Source: Pedobacter deserti
GTDB taxonomy: Bacteria; Bacteroidota; Bacteroidia; Sphingobacteriales; Sphingobacteriaceae
NCBI RefSeq assembly: GCF_024436415.1
Contig: NZ_JAFMZQ010000002.1
Span: 372,001 to 436,000 of the forward strand
DNA: 64,000 nt
Direction: 5' to 3'
The notes beneath the pieces were generated by a model that was not told where the DNA came from, did not search any database, and saw only the letters and a program-made list of their open reading frames with translations. Positions 44,354-53,175 of the stretch are shown one piece after another. Positions within the stretch are counted from its first letter, which is position 1, and every line of letters starts with the position of its first letter. The position numbers and the translations under genes were made by a program.

Positions 44354-45523
44354 CTATTTTCCTTTAGCTACATACACCTTTCTTCCCTCGATCTTAAAAC
44401 TGACCTGCCCTGATGATTCGATGTGCTTTAGAATTTCCGACAGGTTCTTGCTTCTCGAAATCCAGCCACCAGATCTGATGTTTGCAGGTACAGAGGCTTC
44501 ATAAACGACATCTACGTTGTACCACCGGGCAATCTTGCGCATGGCCAGCCGGAAATCCAATTCATCCAGGTTGAAGTCGCCATTTTTCCAGTCGACCACA
44601 TTGTCAATATTCACTTCGCTCACACGTAGCGCTTTTCCGTCGTTCAGGGCCTGTTCGCCTGGCTTAAGTACCTGCGTCAACCTGCCCGATCTGACAAGTA
44701 CAGAGCCTTCTATCAGGGTTGTGGTCACAAGTGCTTCGTTGCCATAGCTGTTCAGGTTAAAATGCGTGCCCAGTACTTCCACCTCTTGTTTGCTCGTCGT
44801 AACCACAAATGGGTGGGCAGCATCCCTGGCGATTTCAAAATAACCTTCACCTGTCAGTGAGACCCTTCGTTTGCCGTCTTTGATCAGTCTGGACGAATAG
44901 GTTAAGCTCGAAGCTGAATTGAGCCACACATATGAGCCGTCTGGAAGACGCAGCTTATAGGTTTCGCCGTTAGTGGTCGACAACGTATTGGTTCCCTCCC
45001 TTTCGCCGGCATTGCCCACGATCTCATAAACAACATCGCCGCTTTCCGACTTTTTAATGATTACACCAGCTTCTTTAGCCACTTCGCCAGTCTTAACATC
45101 GCCCAGCCTCACTTTCTTCCCGTTTGCTAGTGTCAGCGTAGCCCCGGTAACACCGGAAGTAATGTCGTTTTGGTAGGCATCACGCTGAGTCTGTTCAGAG
45201 CTGTTATTATTCCAAAGGACTACGCCAACAAGCAGGATCCCCACTGCGACGGCTGCTGAAAGACGCGGCCACAGGCCAATCAGGCGGGAACTTTTTTGCG
45301 GGCGATCAGCAACGACAGACCCGAAAATTCTATCTCCCGCAGTGCGATCGAGGCTGTGCAGCGTTTCCGGATGTTCATAACTGTGGGAAATTAAATGATC
45401 TATTTGCTGGGTATAAGCCGGATTTTGCACATACGAGAGAAATTCGAGGCGTTCTTCCTCATTCAGCTCTTTTGATAGATATTTAGAAAACAACGTAGTC
45501 AGTCGTTCGTGGTGTTCGGTCAT
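44354..45523 (-). CDS. FecR-family anti-sigma factor
   Basis: A 389-aa inner-membrane regulator. The N-terminal cytoplasmic part (1-85) would hold the ECF sigma factor; one membrane helix is at about 87-105 (LSAAVAVGILLVGVVLW); the periplasmic FecR domain (YKLRLPDGSYVWLNSASSLTY) and a DUF4974 C-terminal STN-like domain (LAMRKIARWYNVDVVYE) follow. It receives the signal from the SusC STN domain and releases the sigma factor after proteolysis. It lies 80 bp after the sigma gene and 177 bp before SusC on the same strand. Confidence 0.95.
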   Translation of the reverse strand: MTEHHERLTTLFSKYLSKELNEEERLEFLSYVQNPAYTQQIDHLISHSYEHPETLHSLDRTAGDRIFGSVVADRPQKSSRLIGLWPRLSAAVAVGILLVGVVLWNNNSSEQTQRDAYQNDITSGVTGATLTLANGKKVRLGDVKTGEVAKEAGVIIKKSESGDVVYEIVGNAGEREGTNTLSTTNGETYKLRLPDGSYVWLNSASSLTYSSRLIKDGKRRVSLTGEGYFEIARDAAHPFVVTTSKQEVEVLGTHFNLNSYGNEALVTTTLIEGSVLVRSGRLTQVLKPGEQALNDGKALRVSEVNIDNVVDWKNGDFNLDELDFRLAMRKIARWYNVDVVYEASVPANIRSGGWISRSKNLSEILKHIESSGQVSFKIEGRKVYVAKGK

Positions 45524-45603
45524 ATATTTGGTTCAGGGTTACACAGCATTAAGTGCTGCCCTATAAACACTGACACTTCAGCTGAGGCCTGGGGTAGGTC
45601 GTT

Positions 45604-46200
45604 CTAAAAATTTTTTAAAAAAAAGATAATCAGTGCGGAACAAACCAGCGCATAATGCCTGAAATGCGTGCGGATGGTTGCCAGCGCCTGCTTCATATGA
45701 TAGTGAACGGTGGCAGGAGAGATGTTAAGTTTAGCTGCAGCCTCATCATAGCTAAGTCCCTCGAAATGGCACAGCGCGTATACACGGCGCTGCTGTTCGG
45801 GCAGTTTGCTTACCACATTGTCCAGAAGTTCCTTCGTTTCGCGGTAATCAAGCGCCTGCTGTGTACCCAGGTCATTTTCCGTTGCACTGAGGCTTATTTG
45901 GGTCTTTACCTTCATAACGATTGCCTCGTGGCGCAGCAGGTTGAACGTATGGTTGCGGACAAGTCGGTTAAGATAAGCCCCGAAGTTCCCGATACCGGGC
46001 AGTTGCCTGCGGCCCGACCATACCTTCAGGAAAATGTCCTGTACAATCTCCTCGGCATCTGTATCTGAACGCGAAATTTTCAAGGCAAAGGTATACACAT
46101 ACTGCTGATAGTAGTCGAAAAGATCCCGGAAGGCGCGCTCGTTCCCATCGGCAATTTTTGCCAGCAGTTCAGACTCGTTCAACAGGGGTTTGCCGTTCAT
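45604..46200 (-). CDS. ECF RNA polymerase sigma factor, Bacteroidetes expansion family
   Basis: A 198-aa extracytoplasmic-function sigma factor. Region 2 is at about residues 20-90 (FRDLFDYYQQYVYTFALKISRSDTDAEEIVQDIFLKVW) and region 4 at about 125-180 (LPEQQRRVYALCHFEGLSYDEAAAKLNISPATVHYHMKQAL). The C-terminus adds a hydrophobic tail (YALVCSALIIFFLKNF), often seen in this Bacteroidetes subgroup and possibly membrane-touching. It is the first gene of the sigma/FecR/SusC/SusD locus and most likely drives susCD when the cognate substrate is present. Confidence 0.93.
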   Translation of the reverse strand: MNGKPLLNESELLAKIADGNERAFRDLFDYYQQYVYTFALKISRSDTDAEEIVQDIFLKVWSGRRQLPGIGNFGAYLNRLVRNHTFNLLRHEAIVMKVKTQISLSATENDLGTQQALDYRETKELLDNVVSKLPEQQRRVYALCHFEGLSYDEAAAKLNISPATVHYHMKQALATIRTHFRHYALVCSALIIFFLKNF

Positions 46201-46325
46201 TGGTTAGATTTGGTTGTGGCGCAGCGCGACCAAGTCAATGATAGAATAAATTTTTCATTTTCCCAGAGATATATAAGTTTTTTTAAACTGCGTATTATAA
46301 ATGCGTTTTTTTTAGCTTTGGCCAT

Positions 46326-46904
46326 ATGAGGATACGAGATTTGCTTTTCATGGCTGTGTTTTCTCTCATTTTATGGAGCTGCGGTGGGCAACCGGCACAG
46401 GAGACACAGAAACTTAAGGATGATCTGAAAACTGTTCGCAGCGAAGTGAAAGACCTTCAAACCCTGCTTGTCGAGAAGGAGACAACCATCTATGGTCTGC
46501 AAAGACAGGTCGACAGTCTGCAGGCAGATACCTTAAACCTTGGTTTGTACAACCCCGCACTTATCGGCCGCTGGCGTGTTAACATGAAGTGCACAGAAAC
46601 GAACTGCGACGGATCCGCAGTAGGCGATAGCAAATCGGAGCAATGGCTGATCTCATATACCAAAGAATCTATCATGGTGCAGGTCCTGGACAAAGGTAAG
46701 CTCAGCCGCACTTATAAAGGTGTTTTTACCAGCAGGGGCCTTCAACTCGAAGATCCGGCCAATGTGCAGACTGCCACGATTACGGTTGCCATGCTCCCGC
46801 CCGTGGCGGGCAAGATGGAGGGGAAGCGTTTTATAACGCAGGCCGACTGCCGCATTGTATATGACGTTAGTGCTGAATTGATGGATAGCAACGACAAACT
46901 CTGA
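46326..46904 (+). CDS. Coiled-coil lipoprotein of unknown function
   Basis: A 192-aa lipoprotein (lipobox LILWSC, Cys about 19). Residues about 25-70 form a heptad-rich coiled coil (KLKDDLKTVRSEVKDLQTLL and on to LQADTL). The rest is a beta-rich domain starting at LIGRWRVNMKCTETNCDG, with three cysteines, which looks like a lipocalin-like stress domain but is not clearly assigned. A TAGCTTTG element at 46313-46320 matches the Bacteroidota -7 motif and would give a very short leader. The antiporter gene follows after 4 bp. Confidence 0.65.
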   Translation: MRIRDLLFMAVFSLILWSCGGQPAQETQKLKDDLKTVRSEVKDLQTLLVEKETTIYGLQRQVDSLQADTLNLGLYNPALIGRWRVNMKCTETNCDGSAVGDSKSEQWLISYTKESIMVQVLDKGKLSRTYKGVFTSRGLQLEDPANVQTATITVAMLPPVAGKMEGKRFITQADCRIVYDVSAELMDSNDKL

Positions 46905-46908
46905 CGAT

Positions 46909-49047
46909 ATGCTGATTTTATCTTCCCTGGAGTTTACTTTGCCGCTAACCAATCCGGTGATTATTTTCTCGCTGGTGCTCTTTATCATTCTCTTTGCGCC
47001 TATTCTCTTCAATAAAATACGCATCCCGCACATTATTGGGCTTATCCTGGCTGGTACGCTGGTAGGCCCCTACGGGCTCAACCTGCTGCGCAGGGATAGC
47101 AGTATCCTATTGTTCGGTACAGTGGGTTTGCTTTATATCATGTTCCTGGCCGGACTTGAAATAGATCTGGGTGAGTTCAAGAAGAACAAAGGCAAGATCC
47201 TTGTATTCGGACTTACTACCTTTCTTATCCCGCTGGGTCTGGGCTCCCTGGCCAGCTATTATGTTCTGAATTTTGATTTTATGGCCTCCCTGCTTCTGGC
47301 CAGTATGTTCTCCACACATACCCTTATTGCCTATCCCATCGCAAGTAAGTACGGGATTGTACAGAACCGCGCCGTAACCATGACGGTGGGCGGGACCATG
47401 ATCACTGATGTGCTTGCCCTTCTTATTCTTGCCGGTGTCGCGGGCAGCAGCAAGGGCGATGTGTCCAGTTTGTTCTGGATCAGACTCGGTGTGTCCTCTT
47501 TTGTTTTCGTGGGTATCGTGCTTTTCGTATTTCCGATCATTATCCGTTGGTTCTTTAAGAAGTTCGATGATAGTGTATCACAGTATATTTTTGTGCTTGG
47601 GATGGTATTTCTGGCCGCCTTTATGGCCGAAGCAGCGGGTATGGAATCCATTATCGGTGCATTCTTCTCCGGATTGGTGCTCAACAAGTTTGTGCCGCAT
47701 ACTTCACCTTTAATGAACCGGATCGATTTTGTAGGCAATGCGCTGTTTATCCCATTCTTCTTAATCAGCGTAGGAATGCTTGTCGACGTGAGCGTGCTCT
47801 TCAAAGGCTGGGGAGCAATGAAGGTTGCCGGCGTGATCATCGTCGTATCTCTGGCGTCCAAATACCTCGCGGCCGTCATCACCGCCAAAGCATTTAAATT
47901 GCGGCCGGTGGAGGGTAACCTGATCTTCGGTTTAAGCTCTTCTCACGCGGCAGCTACACTGGCCATCATCCTCGTAGGGTACAACATCATCACTGGCGAG
48001 ACACCCGCCGGAGAACCCATCCGCCTGCTGAATGAGGATGTGCTGAATGGTACGATCCTTCTTATTTTGGTAAGTTGCGCCGTTAGTTCGTTTGTCGTCG
48101 AACGCGCCGCGCGTACCCTGGCACTTGAAGACCCGGCCGAGCCGGTGACCGGGCCCGACCAAAGGGTCCTCGTTTCCCTGTCACACCCCGAGCTGATGGC
48201 CGATCTGCTTGATCTTGGTTTCATGCTGCGGCAGAAGGCCCTGACCTCGCCGCTGTATGCGCTCAATGTGATCGACGATAAGCAGTTGCCAAGAATCAGC
48301 AAGGCGCAGATCCGTATTCTCGACAGAGCCCTGGTTCATGCCGCTGCGGTTGAGCAGCAGCTTATCCCGATATCGCGGCACGACGCATCTGTAAGCAACG
48401 GAATTGTGTACACCGCCAGGGAACATCAGATCAGCGACCTGGTGGTTGGTTTGCATAAGAACGCAAATGCAACAGAGTTTTTCGGACAGACGGTTGAGAG
48501 TACTGTGCGGCGTTTCCACGATACCATATATGTGTACAAGGCCGTTCAGCCGCTCAATACGCTTAAGCGGCTTATTGTGCTGGCTCCCCAAAATGCAGAG
48601 TCAGAGCCCGGCTTCAGTCACTGGGTTCAGCGCTCCCTCGTCCTGGCTGGCGAAGCGGGCATGAGCATTCTGTTCTACGGATCAAAGCACACGCTGGCCG
48701 CAATCAAGTCGGTACTCGCCAAGCAGAAATCGGCCGCCAACGCAGCTTACCATGAGTTTAACAACTGGGAAGACTTCCTGATCTTAGGTAAGACGGTAAA
48801 GGCCAACGACCTGATGGTTATTGTGGCAGCGCGGAAACTGACGGCCTCGTACCTCCCGCAGATGCAAAAGCTGCCGCACTATCTTTCGCGTTATTTTGAG
48901 CAAAACAGTTTTATCATTCTATATCCAAAGCAATTGCCTACAGGAATAGACCTGGAAGACATACAGCAATCGGACGGATCACTGCTCGAGCCAATTGCAC
49001 AAAGTAAGCTGATGGGGGCAATAAAGCGATTGTTTAGCCAAAAATAA
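46909..49047 (+). CDS. CPA2-family cation:proton antiporter with C-terminal Usp-like domains
   Basis: A 712-aa Kef/NapA-type monovalent cation/proton antiporter. About twelve transmembrane helices lie within residues 1-400 (FNKIRIPHIIGLILAGTLVGPYGL; TMTVGGTMITDVLALLILAG is the core with the ion-binding Asp). Residues about 420-710 form a cytoplasmic region resembling two universal-stress-protein-like domains (RVLVSLSHPELMADLLDLGF and LKRLIVLAPQNAESEPGF), likely regulatory. It starts 4 bp after the coiled-coil lipoprotein gene, which suggests a functional pair in ion or pH homeostasis. Confidence 0.92.
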   Translation: MLILSSLEFTLPLTNPVIIFSLVLFIILFAPILFNKIRIPHIIGLILAGTLVGPYGLNLLRRDSSILLFGTVGLLYIMFLAGLEIDLGEFKKNKGKILVFGLTTFLIPLGLGSLASYYVLNFDFMASLLLASMFSTHTLIAYPIASKYGIVQNRAVTMTVGGTMITDVLALLILAGVAGSSKGDVSSLFWIRLGVSSFVFVGIVLFVFPIIIRWFFKKFDDSVSQYIFVLGMVFLAAFMAEAAGMESIIGAFFSGLVLNKFVPHTSPLMNRIDFVGNALFIPFFLISVGMLVDVSVLFKGWGAMKVAGVIIVVSLASKYLAAVITAKAFKLRPVEGNLIFGLSSSHAAATLAIILVGYNIITGETPAGEPIRLLNEDVLNGTILLILVSCAVSSFVVERAARTLALEDPAEPVTGPDQRVLVSLSHPELMADLLDLGFMLRQKALTSPLYALNVIDDKQLPRISKAQIRILDRALVHAAAVEQQLIPISRHDASVSNGIVYTAREHQISDLVVGLHKNANATEFFGQTVESTVRRFHDTIYVYKAVQPLNTLKRLIVLAPQNAESEPGFSHWVQRSLVLAGEAGMSILFYGSKHTLAAIKSVLAKQKSAANAAYHEFNNWEDFLILGKTVKANDLMVIVAARKLTASYLPQMQKLPHYLSRYFEQNSFIILYPKQLPTGIDLEDIQQSDGSLLEPIAQSKLMGAIKRLFSQK

Positions 49048-49123
49048 ATTTATTTGCCCAACGATGGGGTATTTTGGGGAATTCTGAGTATTTTCGTAGA
49101 AACGCTTGTAAACTCTCAGTTAA

Positions 49124-49321
49124 ATGGCCAAGATAGATTTATTAGAAGACTGCAAATTAAAGGCTCATAATGTTCAAACCGCACTCAGGTCGGTTATTTT
49201 TGATGAGTTTGAAAATCCATACCTATTGGAGAACTACCTGGAATGTTTAAGAGAATCGCAGCTCGTCGTAGAAAGGCGGCTTGCAGCAATCAGCGTTCGT
49301 GATAACAATATCGAGAAGTAG
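49124..49321 (+). CDS. Small hypothetical protein
   Basis: A 65-aa mostly helical protein (MAKIDLLEDCKLKAHNVQTA, ending RRLAAISVRDNNIEK), acidic with a few leucines, without signal or membrane helix. It is placed 77 bp after the antiporter and ends 18 bp before the converging AgcS gene. The coding bias looks real, but I recognise no family. Confidence 0.5.
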   Translation: MAKIDLLEDCKLKAHNVQTALRSVIFDEFENPYLLENYLECLRESQLVVERRLAAISVRDNNIEK

Positions 49322-49338
49322 TTGCCGCAACTGTTCTT

Positions 49339-50754
49339 TTACCACTCGCTCGTATTCTCAATTCCCGCTGCCCTGGCATCAAATACCGGGTCCTTACCCG
49401 CCTTGCGCTGCTGCTGGTAATCTTTGAGTGCCTTCAGTGCAGGTTTGCGCAGCAGCAGAATAGCGATAACGTTTAGCCAGGCCATCATACCCACACCAAT
49501 ATCCCCTAATGTCCATGCGGCTTCTGCGGTTTTAACCGATCCGTAAAAAGTAGAGAACAACAATAACAGGCGCAGGATGTTAATTGCCCATTTATTGCCT
49601 TTTTTATCCAGATAACTCAAGTTCGTTTCCGCAATATAGTAATAGGCCATAATGGTCGTAAAAGCAAAAAACAGCAAGGACACAGCCACAAAGCCAGAGC
49701 CCAGCGCAGGGAAATGCGAGCTTATCGCTTGTTGTGTATACTCCGCACCGATCTTCGCACCAGGCAGATTTTCCACTAAAAAGCCGCCATCAGGATTAAG
49801 CACATTGTATTTTCCGGTAAAGAGGATCATAAAGGCGGTTGCAGTACACACAAATAGGGTATCGATGTAAACCGAAAAGGCCTGCACCAGTCCTTGCTTT
49901 GCAGGGTGGCTAACTTCCGCTGCCGCTGCCGCGTGCGGAGCAGTACCCTGTCCGGCCTCATTGGAGTAAATGCCGCGCTTCACACCCCAGGCTACAGCCA
50001 TACCAAATATGCCGGCAAAGGCTGGTTCCAGATCGAAGGCCGACCGGAAGATCAGACCGATCACCGACGGTATCTCTGCAATGTTCATCAGCATAATCAC
50101 AACTGCCATTAAAATATAGCCGCCCGCCATAAACGGAACTATGATCTCAGCTACTTTACCGATCCGCTTTACACCGCCAAAAATGATCAGCGCCAGTAAA
50201 ATGACAACGGCAGCCCCCGTATATGCTACGGGAATATCAAAGGCGTTCTGCATGCTGAGCGCGATACTGTTGCTTTGTACACCCGGAAGGAAAAAGGCCG
50301 TACTTAAAACCGTGGCCACCGCAAAGAGAACCGCATACCATTTAAGGCCCAAACCTTTCTCAATATAATAGGACGGTCCCCCGCGGTACTCCCCGTTTTT
50401 CACCTGCTTATATATCTGTCCGAGTGTAGCCTCAATAAAAGCAGAAGCAGCACCCAAAAAAGCGATCAGCCACATCCAAAATACCGCGCCCGGCCCTCCC
50501 ATAGCAATGGCCGTGGCTACGCCGGCAATATTACCGGTACCAATGCGTCCGGAGATGGCTATAGCAAAAGCCTGAAACGAGCTTACCCCTTTGTCTGAGC
50601 TTTTTCCATCGAACAACAGGCGCCACATTTCCTTGATGTATCGCACCTGCAGAAACCGGGTTACGATAGAGAAATATATGCCTGTACCCATGCACAGGAT
50701 AATGAGCGCATTGCTCCAGATTAAGTCGTTAATACTAGTCAGTAGTCCTTCCAT
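49339..50754 (-). CDS. Alanine/glycine:cation symporter (AgcS family)
   Basis: A 471-aa sodium- or proton-coupled amino acid symporter of the AGCS family, with about ten to eleven transmembrane helices. Family signatures are GRIGTGNIAGVATAIAMGGPG (first half), the conserved NEAGQGTAPHAAAAA and the late YYYIAETNL. The longer frame starts at 50808, but the N-terminal 18 residues are not expected; ATG 50754 gives MEGLLTSINDLIWS. It takes up alanine or glycine and is transcribed alone. The two-component genes lie upstream. Confidence 0.92.
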   Translation of the reverse strand: MEGLLTSINDLIWSNALIILCMGTGIYFSIVTRFLQVRYIKEMWRLLFDGKSSDKGVSSFQAFAIAISGRIGTGNIAGVATAIAMGGPGAVFWMWLIAFLGAASAFIEATLGQIYKQVKNGEYRGGPSYYIEKGLGLKWYAVLFAVATVLSTAFFLPGVQSNSIALSMQNAFDIPVAYTGAAVVILLALIIFGGVKRIGKVAEIIVPFMAGGYILMAVVIMLMNIAEIPSVIGLIFRSAFDLEPAFAGIFGMAVAWGVKRGIYSNEAGQGTAPHAAAAAEVSHPAKQGLVQAFSVYIDTLFVCTATAFMILFTGKYNVLNPDGGFLVENLPGAKIGAEYTQQAISSHFPALGSGFVAVSLLFFAFTTIMAYYYIAETNLSYLDKKGNKWAINILRLLLLFSTFYGSVKTAEAAWTLGDIGVGMMAWLNVIAILLLRKPALKALKDYQQQRKAGKDPVFDARAAGIENTSEW

Positions 50755-50901
50755 GTTTGAATAAATAGTCTGTTTGTCGGAAAACTGTAAAGAAAGGGAA
50801 AATCTCAATTATTTCAAGCCACTTGGGGCTAATAACAGAAATATTTTAAAGTCGGTATAATAAAGCGGCCGCGAGGGCGTAATATATACGAGAGCGTTAA
50901 T

Positions 50902-51645
50902 TTAGATGGTGGGGAATGTATCGGAATGATCATTCCCCGCTTTTTTTATCTTCAGGATATAACCCAGTCCGTAAACATTTTCAATAGAAACCAGCTCCGA
51001 TGCTTTAAAAAAACCACGTAATCTTGAAATAAAAACCTCCAGGCTTTTCCCGTTAAAGTAATCGTCGCTGCCCCACAAGGCCATTAAAACATCACTCTTC
51101 CTTACTACCCGGTTCGGATGCTTTATCAGATAGTTTAGCAATTCAGATTCTCTGCGCGTCAGCGATACCTCCCTGCCGCCCGGCAGCAAAACAAGCAACT
51201 GGTCATGAACGTACGTCACATCACCAAGGTCCGTTTGTTGCAGATCAGCCTCCCCATGATAGCGCGGGGCAGGCGAGAAGGTCTTTAAAATGTTGCTGAC
51301 CCGAAGCACCAGCTCATCAATTTCAAAAGGCTTCGAAATATAATCAATAGCCCCAAGGTTGAGGCCGCGGAGCCTGTTGCCTTTTTCACTATGAGCCGTC
51401 AGAAAGAGAAAGATCTGATGCTGATTTAATTCATGCACCCGCGCGGCCAGATCAAAACCATTCATATCCGGCAGCTGCACATCAATGATGAGTAAACGGT
51501 TGGCCATAACATGCTTTCGGTAGTAGCCAAGCGCTTCATGGGCAGTTTGAAACCAAATTACGCTGAAACCCCTCATTTTCAGGAAGCTGGAAACAACAGT
51601 TCCCAAGTCAGGTTCATCTTCAATTAAAACGATGTCGTACATCAC
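50902..51645 (-). CDS. OmpR-type response regulator
   Basis: A 247-aa response regulator. The receiver domain has the acid pair E8-D9 (IEDEPD), the phosphorylation Asp in LLIIDVQLPDMNGF (about residue 55) and the Lys in ISKPFEIDEL. The C-terminal winged helix (about 150-240) shows LTRRESELLNYLIKHPNRVVRKSDVLMALWG. Its start overlaps the histidine kinase stop by 4 bp, so it is the regulator of that kinase. The last residues are encoded over a GC-rich hairpin. Confidence 0.93.
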   Translation of the reverse strand: MMYDIVLIEDEPDLGTVVSSFLKMRGFSVIWFQTAHEALGYYRKHVMANRLLIIDVQLPDMNGFDLAARVHELNQHQIFLFLTAHSEKGNRLRGLNLGAIDYISKPFEIDELVLRVSNILKTFSPAPRYHGEADLQQTDLGDVTYVHDQLLVLLPGGREVSLTRRESELLNYLIKHPNRVVRKSDVLMALWGSDDYFNGKSLEVFISRLRGFFKASELVSIENVYGLGYILKIKKAGNDHSDTFPTI

Positions 51646-53033
51646 AATTCGTCTAACAGGTACTTGGGAATATATATCAGGAAAGTAGTGCCCTGGCCGA
51701 GCTCGGAATCTAACTTAATGTCCCAGCCATGGATGTCGAGGCATTGCTTTACATAGTACAAGCCCAGGCCCAAACCAGGCAGGGTGCTGTTGCGGGGCAA
51801 TCTGTAAAATTTATTAAATATCATGTTCCGGGCATTTTGCTCAATACCATTGCCATTGTCGCTGATAACCAGCACAATGTACTCACTATTTTCTTCTATG
51901 GTTATTACGGTGCTTCTTTCCGCTTTAGAATTATGCTTAAAGGCGTTGTCGAGCATATTCTGCATCATGGTCGAAAACACGAAGCGATCTATCGGAACCA
52001 GAAGTTCAGCCGGATGCCGTTTAAATAACAGCTCGTCGGACGGCCGAAGTTTTAACCTGTAATCCTCCACCAATATGCTGATTGCTTCGTTCAGATCAGT
52101 TTCCTCCATGTGAATCTTTTCCTGGAGCATAGATACCTCCAGCATCTGGTTGATGTGCGTATGCAGGCGCCTGGCCTGCCGCTCGATGATCTGGCCCAGC
52201 GCTTTCACACGATCGCGATCGGAGAGGACCTCATCCTCATTCAGACTTTTACCTGCCACCATAATGGTCGTAACCGGCGTATTAAATTCATGTTTTATGC
52301 TGTTCAGAAAATCCGATTTCATGGCAGCATCTTTTTTCTGGCGCATCCAACTTATATAGGTGTAGTAATTGATGCCAATGATGATCAGGATGCAAAGGAC
52401 GACGAGCGAAAATGTAGGAAGCATCTGGTAGGCGACCCTGGATGAGCGATTCGGATAGTCGGCAAACAGATAAAAAGTGATTCGGTAATCGTACAGCAGC
52501 GAGCCGCTCACGGCCAGGCTGGTCACGCGGTTTTCGGGCGTAGGACTGCCCAGATTGCCATCGATAACAGCCCCGTAGGGCATCTTTTTAAAAATGGTGA
52601 TGTCACCGATCCGCTGATCAAAATTAATCTCTAAAGCCTGAACAGTCAGCAGATAATGCAAACTAGTGTCTAGTCCGTTTCGCTTTACAATAGAGCGAAA
52701 AACACTGTCCATCGTGCTCGCTGCAGTTAGTTTGCTCAATATAATATCGCTGGTTTGCCGGGCAAGTCTCCCGAATTCATTTTTGTTACGGAGATATTCA
52801 GCTTTTAGTGCAGGCATTTTATCCTTCAGGATTGAATCTAAGATCCGGCCCCCGCCTGTGTAAACTTTATCGTTAGGAATGCTCTTTCCATATTCGTCGT
52901 TGAGCAGCTTCTTCTCCTTCAGGTTGAAATCCCGGTCGAGCAGCGTATACGTATTATAGATTAGCTTTAGCTGTACACCAACAAGGATCAGAAAGCTGAT
53001 CAGCACCACTATTTTATATATCCGGCCGGTCAT
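51642..53033 (-). CDS. Sensor histidine kinase
   Basis: A 463-aa membrane kinase with an N-terminal helix (about 7-25), a periplasmic sensor region of about 180 residues, and a second helix (about 207-227) before HisKA and HATPase domains. The phospho-acceptor His is in NSIKHEFNTPVTTI, the N box is QNMLDNAFKHN, and the G boxes are ISDNGNGIEQ and GLGLGLYYVKQ. The sensor domain has no clear family, so the signal is unknown. It diverges from the GH29 fucosidase across 142 bp and forms an operon with the following response regulator. Confidence 0.92.
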   Translation of the reverse strand: MTGRIYKIVVLISFLILVGVQLKLIYNTYTLLDRDFNLKEKKLLNDEYGKSIPNDKVYTGGGRILDSILKDKMPALKAEYLRNKNEFGRLARQTSDIILSKLTAASTMDSVFRSIVKRNGLDTSLHYLLTVQALEINFDQRIGDITIFKKMPYGAVIDGNLGSPTPENRVTSLAVSGSLLYDYRITFYLFADYPNRSSRVAYQMLPTFSLVVLCILIIIGINYYTYISWMRQKKDAAMKSDFLNSIKHEFNTPVTTIMVAGKSLNEDEVLSDRDRVKALGQIIERQARRLHTHINQMLEVSMLQEKIHMEETDLNEAISILVEDYRLKLRPSDELLFKRHPAELLVPIDRFVFSTMMQNMLDNAFKHNSKAERSTVITIEENSEYIVLVISDNGNGIEQNARNMIFNKFYRLPRNSTLPGLGLGLYYVKQCLDIHGWDIKLDSELGQGTTFLIYIPKYLLDEL

Positions 53034-53146
53034 TACGATGATATCAATCCCTAAAAATAGCTTAAGTTTTGGTTAGTTGTGTGCCGTTAAGTTTTCATTA
53101 AGCATCTGTTACGGATCTGTTCGATAAATTCGTGATACCCAATAGC

Positions 53147-53154
53147 TAGATTTG
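53147..53154 (+). promoter_or_regulatory. Candidate -7 promoter element of the fucosidase gene
   Basis: TAGATTTG is an exact TAnnTTTG match 22 bp before the ATG at 53176. The -33 position carries no perfect TTTG, so the call is tentative. Confidence 0.35.
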
Positions 53155-53175
53155 ACTCAGCTTAAAACCACACAT

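Noticed and set aside
50911..50947. GGGGAATG...CATTCCCC hairpin followed by seven T on the plus strand
   Set aside because: It lies inside the 3' end of the minus-strand response regulator gene; the T-run is on the wrong strand for that gene and no plus-strand gene ends there.
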